From: Lampris incognitus
Lineage: Eukaryota; Chordata; Actinopteri; Lampriformes; Lampridae
Direction: 5' to 3'
DNA: 64,000 nt
NCBI RefSeq assembly: GCF_029633865.1
Contig: NC_079214.1
Span: forward strand, 30,254,957 to 30,318,956
The position numbers were made by a program, and so were the translations under genes. The notes below the pieces were generated by a model. The model was given only the letters and a program-made list of their open reading frames with translations, ran no database searches and was not told where the DNA came from. Of this stretch, positions 1-9,313 are shown piece after piece. Positions within the stretch are counted from its first letter, which is position 1. Each line of letters opens with the position of its first letter.

Positions 1-15
1 GCTACTGATTCCCAC

Positions 16-828
16 ATGACAGACTTTGTGAGATTTCTAGCACGACACGAGCTCGTCACAACTGGCCTGCTACAATTTAATGACCAGCCAGAGAGCCACA
101 GAGCTCGGCGGTGTTCCTTCCTGAATGCAGTAAGAGGCTTGAATCTAACACACAATGAAGAAATGGATCTTCTTGTTAAATGGCTGGGAAAAGAGTCAGG
201 AGCGCATGCTACGTGCATTAGATTTGTCCACATAAACCAGCCAGCAAAGGGGCAGAAGATGATGTGGAGCAGACTGGATGAGTGTTACGGCTCCATTGAG
301 GCAATTGAGAAAGCTTTGTTCCAGAAACTAGATAGCTTCCCCAACATCAGCAACAAGGATTACTCTAAACTGAGGGATCTCCGTGATCTACTGATGGACC
401 TGGACACCACCAATGCAGAGGGAGATCTTCCTGGCCTCTCCTATCTTAACACGGCCAGAGGCGTCAACCCGATAGTTCAAAAGCTACCATACGGCCTACA
501 GGAAAAGTGGCTGTGTTACGGATCCAGCCACAAAAAGCAACATCAGGTTGCATTCCCCCCTTTTTCTGTCTTTGTCGCCTTCCTCCACCAGCAAGCACGG
601 ATCACAAATGATCCCAGCTTTACACTCACAGGCCAGATTCCAGCGAACCAGAAAAGTCTTCATGGAAAGCCAGCAGGTCGAAGGAGGTCTCTGTCCACAA
701 AACAGAAATGTCTACAGCACCTCGCTCAGACCAAGACAGACACAGAAAGGAAGCAGACGATCCTGATAAGAGATGTCCTATCCACAAAAAGCCACATTCT
801 CCACAAAAGTGCTGTGCATTTTGTGTGA
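16..828 (+). pseudogene. BEL/Pao Gag-like fragment
   Basis: A 270-codon open frame. Residues ~1-190 resemble the Gag-type region of BEL/Pao elements, with a charged helical stretch and a conserved-looking PYGLQEKW motif. The last ~60 residues read out of the natural frame, because the Cys-rich continuation lies in another frame from 708. The start may be further left, outside the window. It is a decayed retroelement gene with no host function inferred. Confidence 0.65.
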
Positions 829-1022
829 AACCCATAGAGGAACAAAATAACTTCCTCAAAGAGAATGGCATCTGTTTTAAGTGTTGTATCACCACATTGC
901 ACACTGCCAGAGACTGCCAATGCACCGTGAAATGCACTGATTATGACAGTGACAGACATTCCTCTGCCCTCCATCCAGGCCCAGCACCATGGGTCAACGA
1001 GACAAGCCCTTCAGGGAGCTAG
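708..1022 (+). pseudogene. BEL/Pao Cys/His-rich (zinc-knuckle-like) segment
   Basis: This frame overlaps the Gag-like frame and carries closely spaced Cys and His residues (CPIHKK, CCAFC, CFKCC, then paired Cys before CTDY), typical of the nucleic-acid-binding segment between Gag and protease in BEL/Pao elements. It ends shortly after a HSSALHP motif. It is a shifted continuation of the same broken gene. Confidence 0.6.
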
Positions 1023-2125
1023 ACCCCACACCAACCCCAGTGGTCACAAGTCAGTGCACACAGGTCTGTGGAGGAGATCTCACCGATAGGTCCTGCTCAA
1101 AGATTCTCTCAGCCAAAGTTTATCTTGGAGGATGCCATGACAAGGCGATGAAGGTATGCGTTATCCAGGATGAACAAAGCAATAGATCTTTTGCTAGCTC
1201 CGAATTCTTTGACACCTTCAACATCCAAGGCCCCACTGCATCATACGCTCTGAAGACCTGCTCAGGCATGACTGAGAACATGGGCAGGACAGCCTCTGGC
1301 TTCTACATAGAGTTACTGGATGGTAAAACCATTCAACCTCTACCAAGACTGCTAGAATGCAATGAGATACCAGACAAAAGAACAGAGATTCCAACACCCA
1401 GTGCTGCCTTCTTCCATCCTCATCTGAAACCAGTAGCTCACCTCATTCCAGAACTGGAGCCCAATGCTCCCATCATGTTCCTGCTTGGCTGCGATGTCAT
1501 CAGACTCCACAAGGTTTGTAAACATGTCAATGTTCCCCCAGATGCCCCCTACGTCAAGAGACTCAACCTAGGATGGTTGGTTATGGGCAATGCCCATTTG
1601 GGGAGTGCTCACAAGCCACTCAGTGTGAACACCTTCTTCACCAACGCCCTAGAACCTGACATCTTTGAGCTTGTCGATTCAAACACAGATGCGGAAGTCT
1701 GTCCTCATATCTCCACCCTTAACACACAGACCACTGTTCAACAGCTTGGATCTCAGTGTTTCTCCAAGTTCTCCTCATGGCAGTCTCTGAATTGTGCCAT
1801 TGCTAATCTCAGTCATATCTCTCACAGCTACTGTAGCCATCCAGGTAGAGAGAGCAATGACTGCAGAGGGTGGCAGTTGTGTCAAGAAGCACACACACCT
1901 GAGCAGCTCAGTCAGTCCAAGTGCATAATTATCAGGGCTGTCCAGGAGAAGGCATATGCTGAAGAACTGGCTTGCCTAAGAAAGAGTGAGAAGATTCCTC
2001 AAGGCAGTCCTCTCAAAACCTTGGACCCCTTCATTGATGCACGGAATCTTCTCAGAGTTGGGGGTTGTATGAGGGAAGGAGAGCTTGAGGCCGAAGAAAA
2101 GAACCCTCTGATCATTCCTGGTTAA
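989..2125 (+). pseudogene. BEL/Pao protease-like plus pre-integrase segment
   Basis: A 378-codon frame. Residues ~30-210 look like the retropepsin-related domain of BEL/Pao polyproteins, with a LLGCDVIRLHK motif and then LNLGWLVMGNAHLG. Near 1680-1730 the frame passes directly into sequence that normally lies just before integrase (AEEKNPLIIPG at its end). The polymerase and RNase H region is therefore missing without breaking the frame. This is a clear internal-deletion derivative. Confidence 0.7.
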
Positions 2126-2143
2126 CACCACATCTCAACCCTG

Positions 2144-2416
2144 TTGGTTAGACACTACCACAAACAGACTGTACACCAGGGACGCCTCGTCACAGAAGGT
2201 GCCATCCGTACAGCTGGCTACTGGATCGTAGGTGTGAAGAGACGTGTGAGCATCATTATCCGCCAGTGCGTCACCTGTCGCAAACTCCATGGTAGCCCTG
2301 AAACACAGAAGATGGCTGACCTGTCAGCTGATCGTCTGTCCATGGAACCACCATTCACTAATCTGCAGCCTGGAATCATCGTGTTCCTCAAAGATCAGCA
2401 GCTGAAAAGGAACTAA
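2144..2416 (+). pseudogene. BEL/Pao integrase zinc-binding segment, core deleted
   Basis: This 90-codon frame begins with an HHCC-type integrase zinc finger (HYHKQTVHQGR, then CVTCRK). It passes straight to LQPGIIVFLKDQ, which belongs to the domain downstream of the integrase core. The catalytic core is absent. A stop at 2414 interrupts the remaining C-terminal domain, which can be followed in the same frame to about 2580. Confidence 0.7.
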
Positions 2417-2640
2417 TGGCCCCTGGGTATAGTCACCCAGGTCTTCCCCAGCAAAGAGAGTAATGTTCGCAAGGCAGAGATTAAGGTCTCCCGGAAAGAT
2501 GGGACTAAGCTGTTTTTGAGACCCTTTTCAGAAATTGTTCTTCTTCTACCGCCTAAACAGAAGTTTGTAACTTTCAAGTAGTAGTAGTAGCATTCAATCA
2601 CGCCAGACGGGGAGTGGGCTGTTACAGTCATAACATTTAG

Positions 2641-3480
2641 TACTTTTTTGCCACCTAATGGTGGATTCTAGTAATGCAGCTTGCATACAGTTTCAGGTGT
2701 TATGACACAGGCAGTTAAAACAACCAGTGTTTTTATTTTTTTAAGTGTGTTTATTTACATTGAGATGACATGTTGACGGACTTCTCCACAATCCATTTAC
2801 ATCTGCTTTCATCTTTCATGGCACTGTCTTTATGTATATATTCCAGTAGTGAACTGTGGGGTCTGGCAGTGGGCCTTCAACAGCGCACTGATATGGTAAT
2901 CAGCCAAATTTTTGGGGTATTTCTTAATATGTGAACAGTTCCGACAAAGCTCGAACACACACACACAAAGTGCACCCATCGCAGCACCACAGGTGAAAAC
3001 CCCCGACACATACAGCTCACACACACAGCTCACACAGCTCACACACACACACACACCGCTAGTAACTCAGTGCCTCAAGATCCACCAAAGTCAACTTCAC
3101 TGGATATCAAATAGCCTTTGTCTCGCTCCATACTTGGAAAACAATGAAAATGCACATTACATGGCCTCCGCTTCTGGTCTACAACATCACCATGGACAGC
3201 GCTAGCATGCTTCATCACAAAACCTCTTCTTCACAAACTGACCAGATCAAGTCAAAGCAATTCATGAGCAAAGGATAGAAATAACGATTTATGCCATGAG
3301 CAAAGTCGCAATACAATCATATACAAAATATGCCAAACCTTACACCATAATATCGAGTATAGTAGGCCGAACGTTACATGAACAAAGTGTGGTATTAACC
3401 AGCTATGAAGTGCCATCACAATATGTAAAATGAATACACCAGCTTTGATTTGGAATAAAATAAAATTAGGCAGCTGACCT
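2641..3480. other. Non-coding stretch with AC-rich repeats, possible LTR
   Basis: No gene is seen. It may contain the 3' LTR of the BEL/Pao element. Imperfect CACA-rich repeats lie at about 2958-3056; the open frames there are repeat artefacts. Confidence 0.4.
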
Positions 3481-3487
3481 TATTAGG

Positions 3488-3871
3488 CTACTTGAATATA
3501 AAGTCCATCAGTTGGTCCTTCTTTGTGAAGTGGGCAATGGCAGCATCATGCAGTTTGTCCTTGGATTTAAGTTCCATCAGAAGGCCTTTTTCTATGGACA
3601 TCAGTGCCAAAGCTCCCAGTTGATCATGTCCCATTGTGTTTCTGGTGTGCGTCTTGATGCGCTTCAGGGCCGAGAAAGACCGCTCAACTGAAGAGGTGGA
3701 TACGGGGATGGTCAACACCAGACAGGTGAGGTGATGAAGCATAGGCGAGACAAGAGTGGGAGTTGGCCTTCCATTTCCAATCACTTGTTGCTTTTCCCTG
3801 AAAGCACATCTTGAGAAGGGTAACACTAACAAGCTAGCTACAATGTCGCTCTCGTCTCCTCCTGTAGACAT
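3488..3871 (-). pseudogene. hAT transposase C-terminal dimerisation fragment
   Basis: A 127-codon frame contains the hallmark of the hAT C-terminal dimerisation region: the SSVERSFSALKRIKT motif around residues 60-75, followed by LGALALMSIEKGL. No catalytic region or zinc finger is found beside it, so it is an isolated relic of a hAT transposon or of a hAT-derived gene. Confidence 0.7.
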
Positions 3872-3879
3872 GCTTCGTC

Positions 3880-5380
3880 TTTAACTTCTTTCTCTAACTA
3901 AACTAAACTTCATCGCACTCGTCTGATACACAGACTAATGTTAGTGATGTGTGGTTCGATTGGTTTAAGTGAACCAGTAGATTTGGATCGCCAATGTGAA
4001 AGAGTCGGTCAATCCCAAGTAATGACTCCTCAGCAACCGCAGATCATTCTTTTTTAAGAGTGAGTCCGCGTCTGAATAGGTCTGGACTTCCAGAAGTCCT
4101 AGAGCGATATTTTTTTGTCTCACCCACTACAACAGCAAAATATGATTGGCTGATTCACCTGTCACTTTCTAAATAAACACACAAGCACAGGACTTCTAGC
4201 AGTCCTAACCAATGAGGGAGCCAGCCAGCTAACCCCTTTCCTGCCAAGAGACAAGAACAAAATCTGATTGGATAACTCGATTTTCATGGTTTCAAGACAG
4301 TAACCCTTTCATTACTGAAGCAAACTTGATAGAAACTAGGGCTAAAATTAGAATTAGAAGAGAGAATCATTATTAAACGAAAGATTTTAAATATAGCATC
4401 TAAAATACTAATAGGGCCTTCTCTTAAGTCCTAGAAGTCCCTAAGGGTTCCCCTCTGGTGTATTCTTAGTTTGATACTTATCTTACTTACGTTTAGATAT
4501 TCGTGATGTTTATGCCATTTAGTCACCATATTGTTCAGTTAATTAGAACATAAGGAGGAACCACGTGTGCGCTGTAATCCAAGTTAACTGTTACTATGCA
4601 CTGCTAGTGTTAGGCTAGCTTTCATGTTATTTAGTCCTGCAGTGAAACACTTTTTAATGTAAATTACTATGAATGAGTACATTCCAGTAATTCGAGATTT
4701 ACGTTTTATTTCTAGTTACACAACTTCCAACGTTATTAAACCTGTGGACAACACTAACCATCTTCAGAATTGTAATCTAAGGAAGGTGTTGACACTTGCT
4801 GCCAGTGCCCTTGCTCAGTAGTGAGAAGAGGGAAAGACAGTACAGCTGCTATAGTGCACAGTGGTGTACTATAGCAGTGTGGTTGTTGAAGATCAGTTGA
4901 AGATTGTTGGTGTTGATCCAGTAGTGCATATAGTGAACAATAGTGTATTTTGTATGTGGCTGTGTTGGCTATATCGGTGCCCCTATGAGAAATTTGTGTG
5001 TGTGGGGCAGTTCGTTACTGAAGGCCCTGGCTGAAACCCCACAGTACGCTACTGTTCAGAGGGTGTAATAACACAAGTCTGTTCCAACACTGCTTTTATA
5101 CAGACTGTTAAGTAATCAACAGAAGTTGGGACATCTGTAGGAATTGTTTGCATCAACTTTCAAGGCTTAATTTACTTCTACTGCTGCAGAACAGCAGGAA
5201 GTTGTTAACCCTTGACACCTGTTCCCTGAAAAACGCCAATTTTTTGTAACTGAAATTTACAATAAACTTTTTTTTTTAAATCCGCTGACAGTTTGTCGCT
5301 TACCTTTGTACCATTTCAGGTTATTCACTGGACTTGAGCAGCTTACATTAAAAAAAAAAAAAAGGAAAATGGGGGTGTTC
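3880..5380. other. Spacer with no recognisable gene
   Basis: No coding signal on either strand. An AATAAA (about 5261) followed by a T/A run and a second A-run (5350-5363) suggest old retroposed 3' ends. Confidence 0.4.
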
Positions 5381-5381
5381 T

Positions 5382-5401
5382 GAAACTTTTGACCAACAGT
5401 G
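5382..5401. repeat. Isolated Tc1/mariner-like terminal sequence
   Basis: The sequence GAAACTTTTGACCAACAGTG resembles the end of fish Tc1/mariner elements (compare the CACTACCGTTCAAAAGTTT ends elsewhere in the window). No partner terminus was found nearby, so this is a one-ended relic. Confidence 0.4.
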
Positions 5402-5761
5402 CATGCTTGCATGCACATACAAAAATTCAAAACACAACTTGGAAATCTTTATACCTCCATATTCTGGTGCAAAGAAGTGCAGGTTTTTCTGTTCCTCACG
5501 ACACGTCTTCACGTGGTTGTTAATGGTGTCGGGAGCAACTGGAGAGCAGAGAAGAGGGAAAGAAGAAAAAAAATCGGTTTTTAAAAAAGAATGAGATGGA
5601 GCAGAGAGCAGAGGAGAGTGAATAAGTGGCCAGAGAATGGGAAGAATGGAGGAGGGAAGGAACTAAAAGAAAAACAAAGACAGTTGCAGGAAATAGGAGA
5701 TGGGCAACTTAGTATTGGATTAAACAACATCAAATAATTTCCTCAGAAATATCAGCATATC

Positions 5762-5770
5762 TGATATATG

Positions 5771-5803
<33 letters not shown>

Positions 5804-5808
5804 CAGAT

Positions 5809-5897
<89 letters not shown>
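5762..5897. repeat. TA/TG compound microsatellite
   Basis: Alternating TA blocks around a TG block of about 30 bp. It abuts the truncated 5' edge of the Penelope-like element. Confidence 0.95.
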
Positions 5898-5900
<3 letters not shown>

Positions 5901-5902
5901 CT

Positions 5903-7240
5903 ATGCAAAGCCATTGATTTTGCCGCAAAACACACAGTGATATCCGAGCAAGACAGAAACATTATATACCAGGCGAAGGAATCACTTTTGTACCACAATG
6001 GAAACCCATGGCAGAAAAAAAGGTAGCAGTAAATTTGATGTAACCATGGGCAGCTTCGACGGGGCGGAAACTTGTGAACTAGTTGGAATGTATTTGTTGT
6101 CTCAACTGCAAGACCTAGACATCAATGTTGGACTCTATATAGGGATGATGAGCTAGCAATTTATAGCAAAACACCAAGAGAGGTTGAGCAAATTAAGAAA
6201 ACAATCTGCAAAATATTCTCAAGCAATGGGCTAAAAATCACAACTGAAGCAAACAAAAAACAAGTTGACTTTCTGGACATCTCAATGGACCTTAGGAACG
6301 GCACATACAAGCCGTACATTAAGCCCAACAACACGCTGCAGTATGTCCATAGAGAAAGCAACCACCCACCCTCCATCTTGAAGAACATCCCAGAAAGCAT
6401 TAATACAAGACTCAAAATGATCATCTAATGAGTCCATATTCATTGAAGCTACACCCCCATACCAAGATGCAATACAAAAGAGTACAAAAGAGCGGCTACA
6501 ATTTTAAGCTCAAATACAACCCACCGTTAAATACTGACTGCCAGCAAATCAACAAATGTAGCAGAAAACGAAACATCACCTGGTATAACCCACCCTACAG
6601 TGATACTGTGGCCACAAACATCGGTAAGCAGTTTTTTTAACTTTTGGATAAGTGCTTTACCCCGGACCATCAACGGAGGAAGATATTCAATAGGAACACC
6701 ACCAAAATTAGTTACAGCTGCATGCCTAACATTCAACAAATAATATCATCCTACAACACAAGAATCATGAACAAATCAATGACACTTTCATCACAACCGG
6801 ACTCCCCCAGCTGCAACTGCAGTGTGAATGACTCATGCCTCCTTGAAGGAAAATGCCAGTCGAAGGGAGTTATCTACCAAGCTACGGTGACAAGAAATGA
6901 CAGTGGTAAAATGGAGACATACGTTGGTCTAACAGAGGGAACATTCAAAAAGAGGTTTAATGCACACACGTGCAGCTTTAGAAACAACCGTTTAAAGAAT
7001 GTTACATCTTTAAGCCATTATATTTGGTCATTGGCGGACAGAAACATTAATTATTCAACCACTTGGAAAATCCTCTCAAAGAACAGGGAATATTCAATGA
7101 GCAGTAAAATGTGCAACCTATGTCTAACTGAAAAATATTTTATCACTTGCAAACCACAAATGTCCACATTGAATAACAGGAATGAATTGGCTAGCAGTTG
7201 CAGACATAGATATAAGCACCTATTTTGTAATTATAAATAA
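5903..7240 (+). pseudogene. Penelope RT/GIY-YIG polyprotein, frameshifted
   Basis: The C-terminal half of the reverse transcriptase is recognisable: [14 protein letters not shown] at 6041, YRDDE at about 6135, and VDFLDIS at about 6260. It is followed by a Cys-rich linker and a GIY-YIG nuclease in the 6644-7240 frame (VIYQA, YVGLTEGTFKKRFNAH, with the catalytic-type Arg). The reading frame is broken near 6018, again near 6130 and 6427, and in a T-run at about 6634. No active protein can be made. The first two thirds of the element are lost at the microsatellite border. Confidence 0.85.
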
Positions 7241-7327
7241 ATCACGCCAATAGACAAATACCAACCCCCCCCCCCGCATGTGATGTGCATGACAAGGCAG
7301 TAAATGGTATGTCCTTTCCTCAAGTAG

Positions 7328-7386
7328 CTTTATTGACAGCTGATGATTGCTTATGGCATGAAACAGGCTTGTACTGTCTCATAAAG
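7328..7386 (+). ncRNA. Type I hammerhead ribozyme in Penelope tail
   Basis: All core elements are in order. Stem I 5' strand is CTTTATTGACAG (7328-7339); core CTGATGA is 7340-7346. Stem II is TGC/GCA (7348-7350 with 7356-7358) with loop TTATG; GAA is 7360-7362. Stem III is AC/GT (7363-7364 with 7371-7372) around AGGCTT. The cleavage-site A is 7373, and stem I 3' strand is CTGTC-TC-ATAAAG (7374-7386). Stem I pairs as 5 bp, a 1x2 internal loop, then 6 bp. GUA is an allowed NUH cleavage triplet and a very short stem III is usual for Penelope hammerheads. A T-T mismatch closes stem II, which may weaken activity. Predicted cleavage is between 7373 and 7374. Confidence 0.8.
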
Positions 7387-7500
7387 AATTTACTTGATTC
7401 ACTGGATTTTATATATAAAACTTTGTTAAAAGAAACACTCAATGGTAGAGATAGTACTAAACAAATAAGGAGCAAAATAATCCAGTTATGTCAAGTAAAT

Positions 7501-7548
7501 TCTCTATGAGATAGTACAAGCCTGTTTCATGCTATAAGCAATCATTAT
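7501..7548 (-). ncRNA. Decayed hammerhead ribozyme in inverted tail arm
   Basis: The minus strand carries the same module (TGCT/AGCA stem II, GAAAC at 7528-7524, CTTGTACTATCTCAT), but the CTGATGA core reads ATAATGA and the 5' strand of stem I is gone. It is non-functional. Its 4-bp stem II supports the stem II fold proposed for the intact copy. Confidence 0.6.
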
Positions 7549-7691
7549 TTAATAATATTATTAAAAATAATGTAATGATTATTTGATTATATTACTTAAT
7601 ACTGTTAATTATTAACAATATTATACACTACTTTAACCACAATATCAAGGGAAGAACCTTTGTATAATTTGACTTAACCTCAGCTCCGTAC

Positions 7692-7786
7692 CTGATCCAA
7701 TCTTGATAAGCCCGTTGTGCTGGATAAAGATGGTGTCACAGGTCAGGTTGCCGTGGATGATGGGAGGGTCACAGGAGTGGAGGTAA
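7692..7786 (-). CDS. nrbp1: nrbp1 coding exon 6
   Basis: 95 bp coding SYLHSCDPPIIHGNLTCDTI onward to LIKIGS, with one base left over (phase 1). Acceptor TTTAG, donor GTACGG. It is the last nrbp1 exon found in the window. Confidence 0.92.
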
Positions 7787-9267
7787 CTAAAGGACAGTAA
7801 GACAACCCCCCCCCCAAAAAAAAACAAAACAAAAAAAAACAACAACAACCCATCGTAATCACACAGAGAAAAATATACAGACACATACCACAATAGAGGA
7901 ATTGTAAATCTCCCCTTCAATATTTGTGTATAATATGATCATTTAGCATGGGTAATCATTCTGTATGTGGCTGATTGTACTGTTTTATTGATAGAGTTGC
8001 AATACATGAGGAGGAAAGTAACCTGAGTGCTGAAAGGATCTGGGTGCACCATCTTTTCCAGGCCTGCGGAACCACATACAGGGAAACCAGTCAGAACACT
8101 TAGCAGCCTTGTATTCACAATGGAACAAAAGGGACGAGACAGAAATTGCTTTGTGTGACTTGACATTGCCCACAACAAAATTTGTTTGTCATCAAGCTGT
8201 TCAAGTTTATTGCTAATATGTGATTTGTTCTTAAACTCTTTATAAAGTATTTTTTAAACCATGTGCTAAAAATATTTGTCCTTGTCTGGGAACGGCTAAT
8301 TCCAACTTGGTCCAAATTGCAGGCATTGTCCTCCCATAAGATAGCATTAATTTAATTCATTTTATCCTATTAGTACAAAATGCTCTTAATGTCTTCATAG
8401 ATGTCACTATCTACATTTCATTATTACCTTTTCATTCATTGTCTTGTGATTTTTCTTTGTCTTTTTCAAAAACTGCTTCAAGCTTCCTGATGACATGTAC
8501 TCAGTAATGAAAATGACCTGAAGAGGATGAAAAATAAATGACAAAAACTGAAGGTCAAAATAGTTATACATTTTCCTCCAATATTGTTAGTGAGTGGGGC
8601 CGTGGGGAGGGAAGGATTTTTTTGACTGTATGTTGGTAAGTGGTGTTACTGCTTAAAACGTTAAGACTACAAGCAAACCCCAGGGTTATCAATTTGTTTA
8701 TGTGCAGGACTCACCCTAGCCCGGTTTTCCTTTGTGTCGGCCCAGTATTTGTGGAACTTGACAATGTTCAGGTGCTCTAACTGGATCAAGTTATCAAACA
8801 CTGCCTTAACCTTCTCCTACACACCCACACAAACATCACAGAAACACAAATACACAAAGGTCAAATACTCATTTCAGCTGCTTGTGAGATAAGTTTGGGC
8901 GGAAGTTCATCTCAGGTAATTAGCGGCAACACATAGATCATCCATCATTGCACATTTACATACTTATTCCACACCTGCTCCTGATACACACATATCATTT
9001 GGCTAACAAAACAAAGCTGACAGCCTCCCTAAAGGCACAATGATTTCATCCTCAGACCCATTTTACAGTGGTGATTCAACAGCCTCTTCAAAAAAAAAAA
9101 AGAGCACTGAAACAGTTGATATGGTTTGATTACAGGCAGTTATGAATAGCACACACAAAGAACCCATTTCAGTCCAGCATCTGGCAAAAACCCACAGCAG
9201 AAGCTCCAAATGTGACCACAAGTTTTGCATGTAGTAAGTAAACACCTAAGAAGCTTAAGTCTGACTT

Positions 9268-9313
<46 letters not shown>

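Larger units (their letters stand above)
1..2640 (+). mobile_element. BEL/Pao LTR retrotransposon, internally deleted
   Basis: A degenerate BEL/Pao element whose left end lies outside the window. In order it shows a Gag-like segment (16-828), a Cys/His-rich segment (708-1022), an aspartic-protease-like segment (989-1650), a region just upstream of integrase (1690-2125), the integrase HHCC zinc-binding segment (2144-2350) and the C-terminal domain after integrase (about 2360-2580). The reverse transcriptase/RNase H block and the integrase catalytic core that should lie between these are absent, so it could not move on its own. A purine-rich stretch (2608-2618) precedes TGTTAC at 2620, a plausible 3' LTR start; the LTR end is not visible. 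Frames shift between segments and a stop falls at 2414. The family assignment rests on domain order and motif style. Confidence 0.8.
5898..7548 (+). mobile_element. Penelope-like element, 5'-truncated, with ribozyme-bearing tail
   Basis: A Penelope-like retroelement that begins inside its reverse transcriptase, continues through a GIY-YIG endonuclease (to 7240) and ends in a 3' tail (about 7285-7548). The tail has two arms in opposite orientation: the segment around 7371-7405 reappears inverted at about 7480-7530. The forward arm contains a hammerhead ribozyme (7328-7386). Pieces of the same tail recur at 30240, 31785, 33131 and 53940, so this is a multi-copy family here. Hammerhead motifs in Penelope-like elements are established knowledge; this copy was found by reading the sequence. 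Confidence 0.85.
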
